Source of the DNA: Bacillota bacterium
Lineage (GTDB): Bacteria > Bacillota > Dehalobacteriia > UBA4068 > UBA4997
NCBI GenBank assembly: GCA_021771915.1
Contig: JAETNY010000004.1
Span: 144,945 to 194,471, forward strand
Length of the DNA: 49,527 nt
Reading direction: 5' to 3'
Each line of letters opens with the position of its first letter. The first letter of the stretch is position 1. This document shows, piece by piece, positions 1 to 9,048 of the stretch. The notes under the pieces were generated by a model. It saw only the letters and a list, made by a program, of their open reading frames with translations, did not search any database and was not told the origin of the DNA. A program made the position numbers and the translations under genes.

Positions 1-473
1 AGTGCTGCGGCACACACGGCACAACAGCAGCATTAGCCTTGTTAAATGACGCCGTAAAAAAGGGCGGCGTTATGGCCAGTTCTTATGTGGGTGGTCTTTC
101 CGGAGCTTTTATTCCGGTCAGTGAGGACGCAGGCATGATTGCTGCCGCTGCTTCTGGTGTTTTAACATTGGATAAACTGGAGGCTATGACATGTGTTTGT
201 TCAGTTGGCTTGGACATGATTGTGGTTCCTGGCGATACTCCAGCCGCGACAATTTCGGCAATTATTGCCGATGAAGCAGCGATTGGCATGATTAATCAAA
301 AAACTACTGCTGTACGTATTATTCCGGCACCTGGCAAAAAGGTGGGCGATGTTGTGGAATTTGGCGGTCTGCTTGGTTCAGGTCCGGTGCAGCCTGTACA
401 CCCGGAAAGCAGCGCAGAGTTTGTGCAGCGTGGTGGACGTATTCCAGCGCCAATTCATAGTCTGCGTAACTAA
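1..473 (+). CDS. UPF0210 (DUF711, PFL-type) family protein, C-terminal part
   Basis: Partial gene cut by the left edge. The frame is open from base 3 (it reads CCGTHGTTA before the TTG at 39), so that TTG is internal and not the start. The visible 157 residues are glycine- and alanine-rich and end in [13 protein letters not shown], the typical end of UPF0210/DUF711 proteins. Family members are about 450 residues, so roughly the last third is present. Members of this family are related by structure to glycyl-radical pyruvate-formate-lyase-like folds, but their reaction is not established. The next gene starts 30 bases downstream without a clear terminator, so the two may share a transcript. 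The family call is from remembered motifs, not a search. Confidence 0.8.
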   Translation, partial: CCGTHGTTAALALLNDAVKKGGVMASSYVGGLSGAFIPVSEDAGMIAAAASGVLTLDKLEAMTCVCSVGLDMIVVPGDTPAATISAIIADEAAIGMINQKTTAVRIIPAPGKKVGDVVEFGGLLGSGPVQPVHPESSAEFVQRGGRIPAPIHSLRN

Positions 474-503
474 TTTTTATAAAATTATAAAAGGGGATTT
501 TAT

Positions 504-809
504 ATGCCCAAAACAGCATGGATTTTTTCATATAAGCTTAAAAAAAATGTTAGCGCGGAACAATTTACTGCATTGACCAAACAATTGCATGATGAAGTTA
601 TTTCTAAGGCAAGTGGCTTTATTTCCTGGGAGCATTACCTGCAAACCAGTAATAAAATGTGGACCGATTTTGTGCTTTGGGAAACAGAAGAAGACGCCCA
701 AAATGCAATGACGGTAGGGCAGGGTAAAGAAATAACAGAGCAGTTTTATGCCTGTATTCAAATGAATACCTGTCGGACTTTGGTTTCACAATTTGTAAAA
801 AAATATTAA
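504..809 (+). CDS. ABM-fold (antibiotic biosynthesis monooxygenase-like) small protein
   Basis: A 101-residue protein starting at ATG 504 after an AAAGGGG ribosome binding site (492-498). The pattern of a short beta strand (AWIFSYKL), an amphipathic helix (FTALTKQLHDEVI), then GFISWEHYLQ and WTDFVLWETEEDAQNAM fits the ferredoxin-like dimeric alpha/beta barrel of ABM-domain proteins. Such proteins range from cofactor-free quinol monooxygenases to heme-degrading enzymes and stand-alone proteins of unknown role. No residue visible here settles which. It follows the UPF0210 gene closely and is ended by a strong hairpin. Predicted soluble, no signal peptide. Function is inferred from fold resemblance only. 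Confidence 0.6.
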   Translation: MPKTAWIFSYKLKKNVSAEQFTALTKQLHDEVISKASGFISWEHYLQTSNKMWTDFVLWETEEDAQNAMTVGQGKEITEQFYACIQMNTCRTLVSQFVKKY

Positions 810-828
810 TTATTTTATTTATAAAAAC

Positions 829-865
829 AACCGTGCTTTGCCATTTTTATATGGCATGCACGGTT
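829..865. terminator. Bidirectional terminator between ABM-fold gene and EamA gene
   Basis: Inverted repeat AACCGTGC (829-836) / GCACGGTT (858-865), with further inner pairing of TTTGCCAT and ATGGCA. It lies between two convergent genes, with A-rich sequence on the left and T-rich sequence on the right, so it can act for both strands. Confidence 0.75.
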
Positions 866-874
866 ACTTTATTA

Positions 875-1798
875 TCAAGAATGTCTTTTGTTAATAAATG
901 GTATCTTATCTTTCAGACACCAATCGGGCAATTCAGAAATCAACAAACCAGCTAAGGCCAGTATCACCCCACAAGTCATTGGAGTTGTTAACTGCTCATG
1001 CAGAATAATAATTGAACCACATAGGGTTATAACCGGGTTTAGATAAATATAAATACTAGTTTTAACAGCGCCAAGCAGCTTAACCGCAAAGTTCCAGGTC
1101 ACAAAGCAAAGCGCAGAAGCACCCAAACCAAGAAAAAGCAGGTTTAATAGGTATGTAAAGTCACGTAATGGAAGTAAAGAAATTTGCTTGTCCGTTAGCA
1201 TTAGGATAGGCAAAATAAACATTAAACCATAAAAAAAGATACGTCTGGTTGTTAAAATCAAATTAAAGCCGAAGCTGTCAATCTTTTTTACAAGCTGTGA
1301 ATAAAGGGCCCAGACAAATGCAGCAGCTAAAGCCAAAAAATCGCCTAATGGGTTTAAATGCAAAGTGGAACCGCTGGCACTTAATAATGCAATTCCCAGC
1401 ATCGCAACCACAAAACCAAGCAGAAAATTAAAGCGGATATGTCCATCGTCCTGCCTCAGCCAATGACTGACCAGCAGTGTAAAAAAGGGCGCGGCTGAAA
1501 TAATCACGCTTACGTTAGCGGCTTGAGTATAGGTTAAAGCAACATTTTCCAGCAGATAATAAAGTGTAATGCCACAAATTCCGGCTGTCATAAATGTCAA
1601 TTCTTGCCGCCAGGTAGTATTATGTAACATTTGCGGTTTAATCAACCAAAGTGCTATAAAGCCGATAACAAAACGTAGAAATAAAATAATAACCGGTGGC
1701 CAGACTTGCAACAATATCTTGGTTGAAATAAAAGTCATACCCCAGAGAAAAATAGTAAATATAGCTGTTAAATGACCGTTTAAGCTGCTATTTTGCAA
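875..1798 (-). CDS. EamA-family (drug/metabolite transporter superfamily) permease
   Basis: A 307-residue, strongly hydrophobic protein with about ten predicted membrane segments in two homologous halves, the architecture of EamA/RhaT-type carriers. Early residues GMTFISTKILL and later FLGLGASALCFVTWNFAVKLLGA (two EamA repeats) are typical. These proteins export or import small metabolites, often amino acids. The substrate cannot be read from sequence. The likely start is TTG at 1798, preceded on the minus strand by a GAAAGAAG purine stretch. The next ATG, 19 codons in, would remove half of the first membrane segment. It is transcribed towards the ABM-fold gene and ends at the shared terminator. 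Confidence 0.85.
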   Translation of the reverse strand: MQNSSLNGHLTAIFTIFLWGMTFISTKILLQVWPPVIILFLRFVIGFIALWLIKPQMLHNTTWRQELTFMTAGICGITLYYLLENVALTYTQAANVSVIISAAPFFTLLVSHWLRQDDGHIRFNFLLGFVVAMLGIALLSASGSTLHLNPLGDFLALAAAFVWALYSQLVKKIDSFGFNLILTTRRIFFYGLMFILPILMLTDKQISLLPLRDFTYLLNLLFLGLGASALCFVTWNFAVKLLGAVKTSIYIYLNPVITLCGSIIILHEQLTTPMTCGVILALAGLLISELPDWCLKDKIPFINKRHS

Positions 1799-1989
1799 TT
1801 AATTCACTTCTTTCAATATAAATTTCATTTGCTTTATTAGCTTTTTTGTGCTATACTTAAAATATTATAACACATTTTTCATTTTATGGCTTGTAAAATA
1901 TCTTTATAATTTAATTGTATATTGTGAACTTGATTTAAGATTTTCATTAATTTTCTGGTTAAGCTATACCAAGAAAGGAGCGATAAAAA

Positions 1990-2310
1990 ATGTCGGTTAT
2001 TACAATAAATCAAAGTAATTTTAATCAGCAGGTGGAGCAAAGCGACCAAACGGTACTGCTGGATTTTTGGGCACCATGGTGTGGTTATTGCCACATGTTA
2101 GCGCCGGTTTTGGAGGAATTGGAGGCTGATTGGCAGGCCGCAGGCCGTCAACTGGTCATCGGCAAAATTAATACTGATGAGGAACCAGAATTGGCCGAAG
2201 CTTTTGAAATTGACGGACTGCCAACGCTTATTGTATTTAAGCAGGGCAAACTTTATCAGCGAGCCAGCGGCTTCAGACCAAAGGCTGCTGTGGAAGCTTT
2301 ATTGGATTAA
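1990..2310 (+). CDS. Thioredoxin with CGYC active site
   Basis: A 106-residue cytosolic thioredoxin. The active site is WAPWCGYCHML with cysteines at 31 and 34. The buried Asp of the family is in LLDFWAPW, and the cis-proline loop appears as DGLPTLIVFKQG near residue 76. The family normally has CGPC. Tyr in place of Pro changes the dipeptide that tunes redox potential, so the reduction potential may differ from that of the housekeeping thioredoxin. Start ATG 1990 follows a good AAAGGAG site (1974-1980). No reductase gene is adjacent. It is a single-gene unit ended by a strong hairpin shared with the convergent methyltransferase gene. The generic thioredoxin call is secure; its partner is unknown. 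Confidence 0.88.
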   Translation: MSVITINQSNFNQQVEQSDQTVLLDFWAPWCGYCHMLAPVLEELEADWQAAGRQLVIGKINTDEEPELAEAFEIDGLPTLIVFKQGKLYQRASGFRPKAAVEALLD

Positions 2311-2337
2311 AAAATTATAAATCTAAAGGTTAAAACA

Positions 2338-2370
2338 AACGCAGACTGATTTTATTTTTCAGTCTGCGTT
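2338..2370. terminator. Bidirectional terminator after thioredoxin and rlmA-like gene
   Basis: Perfect 12-bp stem AACGCAGACTGA / TCAGTCTGCGTT with a 9-base T-rich loop, flanked by A-rich and T-rich sequence. The stop codon of the minus-strand gene (2352-2354) lies in the loop, so the two convergent genes share this structure. Confidence 0.85.
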
Positions 2371-3251
2371 TTAACATATGCCGTTAAAATTTTTAAGTCG
2401 ATGGTAATTTTAGTAAAAAGTTTATTATCATTCGCTTGTGTAAGCGGTGAATGATTAAAGGAAAGGGGACTCATCTGCAAAAAAGCAGCGGCTAAATCCG
2501 GAGTAATCATTTGCTGATAGGTTACAGAGGTTTCCTGTGCTTGCGGAAATGTCTGTTGCCAAAGTTTGGCTGCCTGCTGTTCCTCCAACGCCGCCTGAGC
2601 AGGAATATTAAGATAATCGCGTACTTCTGCCAGATACTGGGAACCAGGTATCACCTTGATTAGCAAACCACCTGGCTTTAATACGCGCTTAAATTCATGA
2701 TAGTTGGCAGGAGATAGCAAATTTAAAATAACGTCCATACTGTCATCAGGCAGAGGTAAATTAGCCAAATCAGCTATTAAACAATATAGGCCTGATTGCC
2801 GATAAGTTTTGGCGGCCATTTGTAAGGCGCTTCTGGCCAAATCCAGCGCCAGAACTTCCGCTGATTGTATTTGTTGCTGTAAATTAGCTGCAAAATAACC
2901 CTCACCGCAACCAGCATCTAAAATTGAAAGCGTTCTTTCTGCAGACATGGTATGCTGATAATCGGTGCAGATATTCAACAATTTTTGCAGTAACGGTGAA
3001 TATAAACCGGCGGCAAAAACCTGTCGGCGCGCATTAAAAAGCGCTGCATTGTATTTGTTGGTTATCTGGTTCCTCTGCGGCGCTAAATTAAGATAGTTTT
3101 GAGCAGATAAATCAAAACAATGTCCCAACACGCATTTAAAGCTGTTAGCTGTTAATTGCAGGGGTTGGTGACAGATAGGGCAGATTAATTTGTTATGCAG
3201 TGCTGCAAAGTGATTATGTACTGCTGCAATTTTGCCAGCTGCTGCACTCAT
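2352..3251 (-). CDS. rlmA: RlmA-type 23S rRNA (guanine-N1) methyltransferase
   Basis: A SAM-dependent methyltransferase of about 299 residues. The N-terminus holds a zinc finger, CPICHQPL followed by KCVLGHCFDL, which in RlmA enzymes binds the rRNA hairpin. Next comes QNYLNLAPQRN, a family signature. The Rossmann-fold motif I is ILDAGCGEGYF, and the motif IV region reads NLLSPANYHEFKRVLKPGGLLIKVIPG. Known RlmA enzymes methylate G745 or G748 of 23S rRNA. The RlmA-II type affects macrolide resistance, but the specificity cannot be told here. I chose ATG 3251 because it overlaps the upstream stop codon as ATGA, suggesting translational coupling to the HD-domain gene. An in-frame TTG at 3260 is the alternative. 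Confidence 0.85.
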   Translation of the reverse strand: MSAAAGKIAAVHNHFAALHNKLICPICHQPLQLTANSFKCVLGHCFDLSAQNYLNLAPQRNQITNKYNAALFNARRQVFAAGLYSPLLQKLLNICTDYQHTMSAERTLSILDAGCGEGYFAANLQQQIQSAEVLALDLARSALQMAAKTYRQSGLYCLIADLANLPLPDDSMDVILNLLSPANYHEFKRVLKPGGLLIKVIPGSQYLAEVRDYLNIPAQAALEEQQAAKLWQQTFPQAQETSVTYQQMITPDLAAAFLQMSPLSFNHSPLTQANDNKLFTKITIDLKILTAYVKTQTEK

Positions 3252-3796
3252 GACAAGCAATTCAGCAGCATTTTAACCGCGTGTTTGCCAAGCTTCTTGC
3301 TGCAATTAACAGCAACTGTGCATAGTTCAAGCAAACAACAATATTTGTCAATCATGGAAACAAGATATGTTTCTTTATAGTGTGTATGGTGTTGCGGACA
3401 CATTGGCCACATATGATTAAGAATAATATCCTCCTCTTTAGGGCTTAAATCCGTTAGCTGGCGTGCATTTTCCAGCGCCTGCTGGGGGTGTTCATAAATA
3501 TGCTCATTTTTGGTATATTCAGCATCACGAAAATTATAATAAAACAGGTCATGCAGCAGACCAGAACGAGCCACGGCAGCGGCGTCCAGCCGGAAAAGCT
3601 TTGCCAAACGAAATGCATACCAGGATACATTAAAAGAATGTTGCTGACGGTTCATTTTATGATGACGATAACTGGCCAGTGCGGCAAATTCTGATGAATA
3701 CAGCAACTGTTCAATTAATGAAAGATATTCAACAGCAACGCGTCTTTCTGAATGTCTGATATCAACTCTAGAAGCTGTGGCTTTGGTTATTGGCAT
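3248..3796 (-). CDS. HD-domain phosphohydrolase-like protein
   Basis: A 182-residue soluble protein with an HD superfamily core: H in QQHSFNVSWYAFRLA (near residue 53), the HD pair in LLHDLFYY, a further His in LNHMWPM, and D in VSMIDKYCCLLE. These match the metal-ligand spacing H...HD...D of HD-domain hydrolases. Such proteins usually hydrolyse phosphate esters or nucleotides. The substrate is unknown. It is the first gene of a two-gene unit with the rlmA-like gene (ATGA overlap). The start ATG 3796 follows an AGGAGAG site on the minus strand. The C-terminal stretch after residue 150 is cysteine-rich and not obviously part of the domain. Confidence 0.75.
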   Translation of the reverse strand: MPITKATASRVDIRHSERRVAVEYLSLIEQLLYSSEFAALASYRHHKMNRQQHSFNVSWYAFRLAKLFRLDAAAVARSGLLHDLFYYNFRDAEYTKNEHIYEHPQQALENARQLTDLSPKEEDIILNHMWPMCPQHHTHYKETYLVSMIDKYCCLLELCTVAVNCSKKLGKHAVKMLLNCLS

Positions 3797-3883
3797 ATTA
3801 TAATCTCTCCTATACTTATTTTATGTTGCAAAAAACTCAGTTGCAGGAATTGGCATATATGTGTTTATCTAATTTTACTTGGT

Positions 3884-3903
3884 CTTTATAGTATAATATA
3901 AAG
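3884..3903 (+). promoter_or_regulatory. Candidate promoter -10 with overlapping inverted repeat upstream of the double-HTH gene
   Basis: A TATAAT hexamer (3892-3897) is nested in a 7-bp inverted repeat CTTTATA (3884-3890) / TATAAAG (3897-3903). A DNA-binding protein on this site would block the promoter. The downstream gene encodes a DNA-binding protein, so autoregulation is possible. The -35 is weak and the repeat is AT-rich, so chance is not excluded. Confidence 0.35.
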
Positions 3904-3988
3904 TTATAAAAAAAGCAATCAGAAAAGTCTAAAAAACAACTTGTTTTCATAAAGTTTAATATAAAAAATCAGCTTGGGGGCAATTCAA

Positions 3989-4372
3989 ATGGCAAATAAT
4001 AACATTAGCAAGCAACAGACAAAGCAAAACAACAATAAAGAATTTTTATCAGTCAGAGAAGTGGCCGCGATGAGCGGTTATAGTTACGGCACAGTAAAGC
4101 GCGCGATTGAGCAGGGCAAATTGAGTGCATATCGTATTGGACGCAAATTCTTTATTGACGTGGAAACTGCCGAGGCATACTGCCAGAATTTTCATAAACA
4201 AAAAGCCATAAATGGTTATACAATTCGTGAATTGATGAACAAACTTTCTTTAAGTTATGCCTTTGTGAGTGAGTTGATTAAAAGTGGGGAACTTAAAAGC
4301 AACAAAATTGGCAGACAATATATAGTCAGTGAAAATGATTTTCAGGATTTTATGCAAAAAAAACGTCTTTAA
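3989..4372 (+). CDS. Double helix-turn-helix (excisionase/MerR-like) DNA-binding protein
   Basis: A 127-residue protein with two tandem excisionase-type winged HTH units. The first is FLSVREVAAMSGYSYGTVKRAIEQGKLSAYRIGRKFFI. The second is YTIRELMNKLSLSYAFVSELIKSGELKSNKIGRQYIV. Both carry the hallmark pattern of a helix, a 'G+L' turn and 'IGR+' wing. Single-domain relatives are phage excisionases or small regulators. The duplicated form could bind two half-sites. I chose ATG 3989 because GGGGGC lies 8 bases upstream; the TTG at 3974 has no site. No integrase is adjacent, so a mobile-element role is not supported. The target genes are unknown. Confidence 0.7.
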   Translation: MANNNISKQQTKQNNNKEFLSVREVAAMSGYSYGTVKRAIEQGKLSAYRIGRKFFIDVETAEAYCQNFHKQKAINGYTIRELMNKLSLSYAFVSELIKSGELKSNKIGRQYIVSENDFQDFMQKKRL

Positions 4373-4465
4373 TATTACATATAAATAATAGCATGAAGCA
4401 GCAGGAAAATAGGCATATTCTGGCGAAATATTGGTCTGATATTAAATTATGTGAGGGGTGAGCCT

Positions 4466-5440
4466 GTGCTTTTAGATGCATTTGAAAGAGAGCAACACAT
4501 TCTGGTACCGGAAGCTGCGCATGCCCAAAACAGTTTAGGGCGTATTGTACCAGAGCAGGAATTTCCTGTGCGCACCTGTTTTCAGCGTGACCGTGACCGG
4601 ATTATTCACTGCAAAAGCTTTCGACGCCTGAAAGATAAGACACAGGTTTTTATCGCTCCTGATGATGACCATTATCGTACAAGATTAACGCACACCTTGG
4701 AGGTTATGCAAATTGCACGCACCATATCTCGAGCGCTGGGCTTAAATGAGGATTTAACTGAAGCAATTGCTTTGGGACATGATTTGGGCCATACGCCGTT
4801 TGGTCATGCCGGTGAGCGTGCTTTGGATAAAATTTTTGGTGGCTTCCATCATAATGAACAAAGTTTGCGCGTGGTTGATGTGTTGGAAAAAGACGGCCGT
4901 GGTTTAAACTTAACAATGGAAGTGCGCGATGGTATATTAAATCATAGCGGCCGCCGCAAAACTATAACTTTAGAAGCGGAAGTTGTGCAACTGGCTGACC
5001 GTATGGCTTATGTAAATCATGATATTGACGATGCACTACGCGCTGGTTTGATTACCAATGCCCAACTGCCGCAAATGCCAGTAGCCGTTTTGGGCGCTAC
5101 AATCAGTAAACGCATTAACGCCATGATATTTTCGGTTTTAGAAGCCTCGCAGGATTTGCGTGGTATTCGTATGAACCAACGAGAATGGCAGGCAATGGAC
5201 GAGTTGCGTAATTTTTTGTTTGAAAAAGTTTATCGTACACCAGCAACTATCCAACAGGAAAACAAAATTACCGAACAGCTTAAATTAACATTTGATTATC
5301 TGTTAAATCACCCGGATATATTGCCGTCTGGTTTGCGTCAGCAAAACAAATCTTCTTCTTTGAGTCGGGCTGTTTGCGATTATATTGCTGGTATGACGGA
5401 TTATTTTGCTCTTAGACTGTTTAATCAGCTTGGATTTTAA
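4466..5440 (+). CDS. dgt: dGTPase-like deoxynucleoside triphosphate triphosphohydrolase
   Basis: A protein of about 324 residues of the short dGTPase family, which splits dNTPs into deoxynucleosides and tripolyphosphate. Signature residues: RDRDRIIHCKSFRRLKDKTQV, then YRTRLTHTLEVMQIARTI, then the HD metal site in ALGHDLGHTPFGHAGE, and D in VVQLADRMAYVNHDIDDA. It is shorter than the enterobacterial enzyme (about 500) but normal for Firmicutes. The preferred start is GTG 4466 with GAGGGG (4453-4458) 7 bases upstream; GTG 4451 lacks a site. It precedes dnaG and rpoD, an order I recall from Clostridia and Negativicutes, which would link nucleotide-pool control to replication priming. Confidence 0.88.
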   Translation: MLLDAFEREQHILVPEAAHAQNSLGRIVPEQEFPVRTCFQRDRDRIIHCKSFRRLKDKTQVFIAPDDDHYRTRLTHTLEVMQIARTISRALGLNEDLTEAIALGHDLGHTPFGHAGERALDKIFGGFHHNEQSLRVVDVLEKDGRGLNLTMEVRDGILNHSGRRKTITLEAEVVQLADRMAYVNHDIDDALRAGLITNAQLPQMPVAVLGATISKRINAMIFSVLEASQDLRGIRMNQREWQAMDELRNFLFEKVYRTPATIQQENKITEQLKLTFDYLLNHPDILPSGLRQQNKSSSLSRAVCDYIAGMTDYFALRLFNQLGF

Positions 5441-5626
5441 TCTTTGGTATATTTTTCCGCCGTAGTGGGCATATTTTAAGCAGATTATAAGTTGATTGCT
5501 GTCAAAAAAAGGGAATTTCCTTTCTTTGGCGAATATTTTTTAGACAAATAAATTTATTTTATAATATATTATTTTCAATAATTTGTAGAAGTGAATTTTT
5601 TCATGCTTGTTTTGAGGTAGATAGTC

Positions 5627-7444
5627 GTGGCAAGAATGATTCCGGAGGATTTTGTTGCAGAGGTCAGCCGTCGCCTTGACATTGTTGATGTGGTGGGGGC
5701 TTATGTTACTTTGCGTAAACAAGGGCGAAATTTAATAGGACTTTGTCCTTTTCATAATGAAAAAACGCCCTCCTTTAGTGTTTCTCCAGAAAAACAGATT
5801 TTTTATTGCTTCGGCTGTCATAAAGGAGGTAACGCCTTAAAATTTTTAATGGCGATTGACGGGCTTAGTTTTCCGGAGGCAATTGCTAAAGCTGCCGCTA
5901 TGGTAGGTTTGGAAATGCCACAGGAGCAACTTTCTCCTCAGGATAACGAGGCTATGCAACATCGCCGACAATATTTTAAGTTGATGTCAGATGCTGCAGA
6001 ATGGTATCAAAAACGGCTGTGGCAGTCTGGCACTAATAATGCCAAAGCGTATCTACAAAAACGCGGCTTAAGACCTGAATTGGCTCAACAGTTTAAATTG
6101 GGTTTTGCTGATAACTGGGACGGAGTAGCGCATTACCTGCTTAAAACAGGTTATAGTCTGACTGATATTCAGGAGGCCGGTCTGGCATCATCAGGCAGCA
6201 AAAACGGCTATTTTGATAAGTTTCATCATCGCCTGATTTTTCCTATTTTGGATTACCGCGGTCAGGTTATAGCTTTTGGCGGCCGAATTCTGGGAGAGGG
6301 TCAGCCCAAATATTTAAATTCTCAAGAAACAAAATATTTTCATAAATCACAAAATCTCTATGGCTTATTTCAGGCCGCAGCCAGTATTCGTAGAAATGAT
6401 GAAGTTGTTTTGATGGAAGGCTATATGGACGTGTTAACGGCGCACCAATTTGGCGTGGACAATGCCGTGGCATCATTGGGTACAGCTTTTAATATAGAGC
6501 ATGCACGTCTTTTAAAGCGTTATACCACCAAAATTTTGTTGGTCTATGACGGAGATGCGGCTGGTTTGAATGCTGCGGATAAAGCGATTGATATTCTTCA
6601 CGAAAATGGTTTTGCTGTGCGTTTGTTGGTTTTGCCGGAAGAAATGGATCCAGATGATTTTCTCAAGCGTTTTGGCAAGCCTGGTTGGGACAAGCTTGTA
6701 ACAGAACAGGCTGCTGATTTTTGGCAATATCGCTTAAACAAAGCTTTGCGTGAGCATAATCCTGGCGCAGTGAACGGCAAGGTGGCTGTTATGCAGAATT
6801 TGAAGCCTTATTTGAATAACTGTGATGATGCAGTGGAGTTAGAAAGCGTGATTAATCTTCTTAGCAAAGCTATTGGTGTAGCGCCAGAAACAATTTATAG
6901 TGAGTTACGGCCTAAAACCACTGTTAACAACCTAAGGCGACGTCCGGCCAGTTCAACAGCCCGGCAGCCGTCCATAATTACGGCCAATGTTATTGACCGC
7001 AAGCAAGCTAATTTGCTACTGTTCATGTTATATGATAAAAAAATTTTTGAACATGTTCTAACGGAATTAGGAGAAAATTTTGTAGAAAGTTCACCTTTGC
7101 AGGAATTATTGAGTTTGGTACAGAATATAAAAGACAAATATGATTGGCAACCAGCCAGCTTGTTTTCATATTTACAGGAGGGTGAAGCTTATCAGCTGCT
7201 TCTGCGTATGGTACAGGTTAATTTGGACAAGGAACGTCTATCCGGTTTGGCAGCTGGTTGCATTAATGCAATAAAAATAGAGCATCTGCAAAAGCAGATT
7301 AACGATAAAAAAGAGCAACTAAAAAATATAAGTACTTTGCAAAGTTCTTCCGGAGCTGCGCAAGGACATAAGGACACTATCAATTTATTGGCAGAAGTCG
7401 CCGATTTGGAAAAACAAATCAGAATTTTGCGAAGCGACAATTAA
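5627..7444 (+). CDS. dnaG: DNA primase DnaG
   Basis: A 605-residue replicative primase that makes RNA primers for lagging-strand synthesis. The N-terminal CHC2 zinc domain has C40, H43, C61 and C64 (CPFHNEKTPSF ... YCFGC). The catalytic TOPRIM core follows with EGYMDVL (264-270) and DGDAAG (308-313), the acidic metal ligands. The C-terminal 150 residues, ending in a charged coiled coil, correspond to the helicase-binding domain and are less conserved. The start is GTG 5627 (GTGGCAAGAATG) with GAGGTAG just upstream. Length is typical. It lies between dgt and rpoD, as in the classic macromolecular-synthesis arrangement. Confidence 0.97.
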   Translation: MARMIPEDFVAEVSRRLDIVDVVGAYVTLRKQGRNLIGLCPFHNEKTPSFSVSPEKQIFYCFGCHKGGNALKFLMAIDGLSFPEAIAKAAAMVGLEMPQEQLSPQDNEAMQHRRQYFKLMSDAAEWYQKRLWQSGTNNAKAYLQKRGLRPELAQQFKLGFADNWDGVAHYLLKTGYSLTDIQEAGLASSGSKNGYFDKFHHRLIFPILDYRGQVIAFGGRILGEGQPKYLNSQETKYFHKSQNLYGLFQAAASIRRNDEVVLMEGYMDVLTAHQFGVDNAVASLGTAFNIEHARLLKRYTTKILLVYDGDAAGLNAADKAIDILHENGFAVRLLVLPEEMDPDDFLKRFGKPGWDKLVTEQAADFWQYRLNKALREHNPGAVNGKVAVMQNLKPYLNNCDDAVELESVINLLSKAIGVAPETIYSELRPKTTVNNLRRRPASSTARQPSIITANVIDRKQANLLLFMLYDKKIFEHVLTELGENFVESSPLQELLSLVQNIKDKYDWQPASLFSYLQEGEAYQLLLRMVQVNLDKERLSGLAAGCINAIKIEHLQKQINDKKEQLKNISTLQSSSGAAQGHKDTINLLAEVADLEKQIRILRSDN

Positions 7445-7521
7445 AATTTTTTTGGTTATTATTTTGGATTTTAGATATTTAGTAGGACTTGTTTTACGAA
7501 TTTGGAAAAGGGGTTTAGCCA

Positions 7522-8700
7522 TTGACAGCAACTAATAAAACCAAGCTGACCAGTCAGATGGAACAGCAAAAATCTGATACGGCAACGATTAAGTCAAATA
7601 AAAAAGAGCTTGCCCGGAAATTGGGGGAACTCTTAAAAAATCGTGCAGAAATATCCTATGGAGAACTTTTATCAGTTTTTGCTGATTCGGAGCTTTCTGT
7701 CCAGGATATGGAGGATATTTACGATATTCTGGCTCAACATGGTATTGAGTTGACTAATGAAACAGAGCTTGATGATGAAGAACCTAACGACGAGCAGATT
7801 AAAGAGCTGGAACGCGAGCAGGAACAAGAGGACAATTTGGCCGATTTAGATTTCTCCGTGCCTGATGGCGTGGCTATTGATGACCCTGTACGTATGTATC
7901 TGAAAGAAATTGGTCGGGTACCCTTGCTCTCTGCGCAGGACGAGGTGGATTTGGCTCGCTGTATGGAGGAGGGCAATGAAACTGCCAAGCGCAACTTAAT
8001 TGAGTCAAACCTGCGTTTGGTTGTAAGCATTGCAAAGCGTTATGTTGGACGCGGTATGTTGTTTTTGGACTTAATCCAAGAGGGTAATTTGGGTTTGATT
8101 AAGGCCGTAGAAAAATTTGATTATCGCAAAGGTTATAAATTTAGTACGTATGCAACATGGTGGATTAGGCAGGCTATAACCAGGGCGATTGCAGACCAGG
8201 CCAGAACCATTCGTATCCCTGTTCATATGGTGGAAACCATCAATCGTTTGAACCGTGTGCAGCGTGCATTAATTCAGGAATTGGGTCGGGACCCTCTGCC
8301 GGAAGAAATTGCCCGGCGCATGGGTGTTAGCGTGGAACGTGTGCGCGAGATTTCCAAAATATCTCAGGAACCAGTTTCTCTGGAAACGCCTATTGGTGAA
8401 GAAGAAGACAGCCATTTGGGAGATTTTATTGAGGACGAGGAAGCTTTGGCGCCTGCCGAGGCCGCGTCTTTCTTCCTGTTGCGTGAACAGCTGGACGAAG
8501 TTTTGGACACCCTGACGCCGCGTGAAAAGAAAGTTTTACAGTTGCGCTTTGGTTTGAACGACGGCCGTTCTCGCACATTGGAAGAAGTAGGCAACGTTTT
8601 TGGTGTTACTCGTGAACGTATTCGCCAGATTGAAGCTAAGGCTTTGCGCAAACTGCGCCACCCAAGCCGCAGCAAAAAACTTAAAGATTATTTAGACTAA
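7522..8700 (+). CDS. rpoD: Primary sigma factor RpoD (SigA)
   Basis: A 392-residue housekeeping sigma factor. An acidic region 1.1 (residues about 20-110, with [16 protein letters not shown]) is followed by region 1.2 ([17 protein letters not shown]). Region 2 comes next ([53 protein letters not shown]), which contacts the -10 element and melts DNA. Region 3 follows, and region 4 ends the protein with the -35-binding HTH ([18 protein letters not shown]). The start is TTG 7522 with AAAAGGGG 8 bases upstream; the first ATG (7558) has no site. The consensus TTGACA-N17-TATAAT promoters elsewhere in the window are what this factor would read. Confidence 0.97.
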   Translation: MTATNKTKLTSQMEQQKSDTATIKSNKKELARKLGELLKNRAEISYGELLSVFADSELSVQDMEDIYDILAQHGIELTNETELDDEEPNDEQIKELEREQEQEDNLADLDFSVPDGVAIDDPVRMYLKEIGRVPLLSAQDEVDLARCMEEGNETAKRNLIESNLRLVVSIAKRYVGRGMLFLDLIQEGNLGLIKAVEKFDYRKGYKFSTYATWWIRQAITRAIADQARTIRIPVHMVETINRLNRVQRALIQELGRDPLPEEIARRMGVSVERVREISKISQEPVSLETPIGEEEDSHLGDFIEDEEALAPAEAASFFLLREQLDEVLDTLTPREKKVLQLRFGLNDGRSRTLEEVGNVFGVTRERIRQIEAKALRKLRHPSRSKKLKDYLD

Positions 8701-8808
8701 TCAATGGTTTTTTGCGGTTGTGTTTCTGTGTTTTGGAAAAAAATTTCTATGCATGTGTGGATTAGAGTATGTCTGCGCGCGCATTTTTGTTGTCTTGGCG
8801 GCTGAAAG

Positions 8809-8842
8809 GCCATAGGAGCGATTCATTTGCCGCTCCTATGGC
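8809..8842 (+). terminator. Likely rpoD terminator hairpin
   Basis: Perfect 12-bp stem GCCATAGGAGCG (8809-8820) / CGCTCCTATGGC (8831-8842) with a 10-base loop, 108 bases after the rpoD stop. There is no good T-tract after it, so termination strength is uncertain. Confidence 0.5.
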
Positions 8843-9012
8843 TTGATGGCCGTCGGTGCTTTATAATGTTAAAGAAAAGCCAAACCGCCACTCGGTAAAA
8901 GTGACGATTTTTTGTTAAAATAGAACATTAAATTTAGCACGCAGTTTATCAGCAACTCCTTTTTTATTATACAACCGGCTTTGATTTCTATCAAGCACAA
9001 TAAAACCACAAA

Positions 9013-9048
9013 AAAACAAGCCCCAGCCATTAGGCCAGGGCTTGTTTT
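9013..9048 (-). terminator. Terminator of the succinate CoA-transferase gene
   Basis: An 11-bp stem AAAACAAGCCC / GGGCTTGTTTT with partial inner pairing of CAGCC and GGCC. A T-run follows on the minus strand (the A-run at 9006-9016). It lies about 30 bases past the stop codon at 9076. Confidence 0.85.
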
